Source: Tolypothrix campylonemoides VB511288 (GTDB lineage Bacteria; Cyanobacteriota; Cyanobacteriia; Cyanobacteriales; Nostocaceae). From it: DNA of 64,000 nt. Of the stretch, positions 62,833 to 64,000 are shown in pieces. The stretch spans positions 124,001 to 188,000 of the forward strand of contig JXCB02000023.1 of assembly GCA_000828075.3 (NCBI GenBank), in the 5' to 3' direction. The notes under the pieces were generated by a model. The model had not been told where the DNA came from. It worked only from the letters and a program-made list of their open reading frames with translations, and did not search any database. Positions within the stretch are counted from its first letter, which is position 1, and each line of letters opens with the position of its first letter. The translations under genes and the position numbers were made by a program.

Positions 62833-62873
62833 AAGGATGAAGTTTTTCAGATTTCATCCTTTATTTTTTATTT
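62833..62873 (+). terminator. prs terminator
   Basis: AAGGATGAA (62833-62841) and TTCATCCTT (62853-62861) form a perfect 9-bp stem followed by TATTTTTTATTT. About 50 bases after the prs stop. Confidence 0.75.
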
Positions 62874-62969
62874 AGACTTTATAAGGGGTAGATTGAAAAC
62901 CCCGTGCTTTTAAGCCTTGTCATTACCAACATCTTTTAAAGTGAAGTAGGGGTGTATTAGAGTCAGAGT

Positions 62970-64000
62970 ATGGAGTTGGAAAATTTCACAGACCTCCAAA
63001 CGTGGGCAGCTGAACAATGGGGAGATGCCAAGTTAGGGGACAGTCGTCGGACACAAAGAGCGAGAGTGCTTCGCACACGCTTCGCGAACGCTGTCGGTGC
63101 AGCGATCGCTGCCAACCCAAAAGGGAGTTTACCAGATATGATGCAAGGCTGGAATGAAATTCGTGCTGCGTATCGATTATTTGGGGAAGACGATGTTAGT
63201 CACAAGGCATTAATTCAACCTCACATTACGGCGACGAAACAGAGGGCGGCGGAAATAAAATCCAATGTTGTTTTATTTATTCAAGACACAACAGAACTAG
63301 ACTACACTCATCATCGGCAAGTTAAGGGATTAGGGCATATTGGTGATGGCTTCATGTTGAGGAATAATGCTACACAGTTGTTTAGCAGTAGTACCGATAC
63401 CCGTAAATCCACAAATTTTAGGATTGGCAGGACAAATACCTTGGCTGCGTAGTCAAAACAAGAAAAATGATGACACTCAGGTGGAACCTCTGCCAGAACT
63501 CTTGAGAACAGAAGGTGAAGGAGAAATTTGGGCAGAGATGGTTGAGTCCATCGGCATTGCACCAACACCAGAAACGGGGTCAATGTGGGTAAGTGTCGGA
63601 GACAGGGGCAGTGATATTTTTTCCTACCTTCGACGAGCTAAAGCCTTGTACTGGCACTGTTTAGTACGAGTCACTCAAAACCGAGTGATTAGTAAACCTG
63701 ATGGCACAAAAGGGTATCTTAAGGCATTTGCACGTTCTTTACAACCAATGGCAGAGAAAACTGTTGTCTTGCGTGGGCGCAACGGAGAACCTAAACGTAA
63801 CGTTAACTTACAAGTAGCTTGGTCTCAATTGACCATTCAACCTCCAGCAATCGGCTGTGAACGAAAACAACAACCAATAGATGGTTGTTGTTTTCGTTGT
63901 TGGGAACCACAAGGGGATAAGGACAGTGGATTTTATTTACCACTGTCGCTATCAATGATCGCGCGCATGCCCTGATGCAACTAGATTGGTATGCTACACG
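62970..64000 (+). pseudogene. IS4-family (Tn5-like) transposase, frameshifted, truncated by window edge
   Basis: Frame 1 (62970 to about 63375) has the DNA-binding start WAAEQWGDAKLGDSRRTQRA and the DDE part LFIQDTTELDYTHHRQVKGL. After about 63370 the transposase continues in another frame (SCLAVVPIPVNPQILGLAGQIP, WVSVGDRGSDIFSYL with the second Asp), and again changes frame near 63930 (INDRAHALMQLDWYAT). Two frameshifts therefore disable it. At 63066-63093 GTGCTTCGCACACGCTTCGC-type dispersed repeat DNA is inserted in frame near the N-terminus. It continues beyond 64000. Confidence 0.82.

Overview
The window looks like the chromosome of a filamentous, probably heterocyst-forming cyanobacterium (Nostocales type). 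Reasons: many HIP1 octamers (GCGATCGC), a RbcR - NnrU/Z-ISO-like - NdhF1 - NdhD1 neighbourhood, Psb27, CofH, DUF1400, DUF2499, DUF3593 and DUF3318 proteins that are typical of cyanobacteria, a DevBCA-type exporter, heptameric short tandem repeats and many decayed insertion sequences. I saw no rRNA, tRNA or CRISPR array. Species cannot be named from the sequence alone.

Layout. 0-1.3 kb: SphS/SphR-type phosphate two-component pair (kinase cut by the window edge). 1.3-2.6 kb: gene-poor stretch with an orphan + strand terminator, two small basic peptides and a short inverted-repeat element. 2.6-9.1 kb: hisA, a DUF1400/SGNH secreted hydrolase, DUF3593 and DUF2499 membrane proteins, csaB, two Uma2 nuclease-fold proteins and an AAA ATPase. 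9.1-17.8 kb: regulatory and efflux region with a DUF5519 protein behind a Fur/PerR-like box, rubrerythrin, a REC-AraC regulator, a devB-devC-START-devA operon divergent from a MarR gene, a GNAT enzyme, a second MarR gene with two copies of its presumed operator, and a Crp/Fnr regulator. 17.9-30.4 kb: two AraC regulators, two aldo/keto reductases, a pseudo-receiver lacking its phospho-Asp, pgeF, birA, an M23 peptidase, a MATE pump, ribE and a bifunctional nuclease-like protein. 30.4-34.3 kb: nested insertion-sequence wreckage (IS630-type pseudogene, an apparently intact IS with 32-bp terminal repeats, an IS5-type 3' fragment). 34.4-44.2 kb: Ser/Thr kinase, rbcR, a TnpB remnant, a NnrU protein, a thioredoxin-like protein, ndhF1 and ndhD1. 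44.2-49.6 kb: accessory block with an HNH nuclease operon (frameshifted), a NACHT NTPase with an Ala/Asn low-complexity repeat, a small membrane protein and a large unknown helical protein, with three copies of one terminator-containing repeat between them. 49.7-60.2 kb: secreted glycosyl-hydrolase-like protein, psb27, cofH and a cluster of GT87, GT39 and GT2-GtrA glycosyltransferases. 60.2-64 kb: DUF3318, a zinc-ribbon protein, prs and a frameshifted IS4-type transposase running off the end.

The best candidate for an undescribed system is the 44.2-49.6 kb block. It pairs an NLR-like NACHT ATPase carrying a hypervariable-looking repeat with nearby nuclease and possibly membrane-active proteins, which fits a defence island but is inference. 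Secondary leads are the small cationic peptides near 2 kb, the D-to-N receiver at 20.6 kb, the paired MarR operators and a family of short inverted-repeat elements with three copies in the window.
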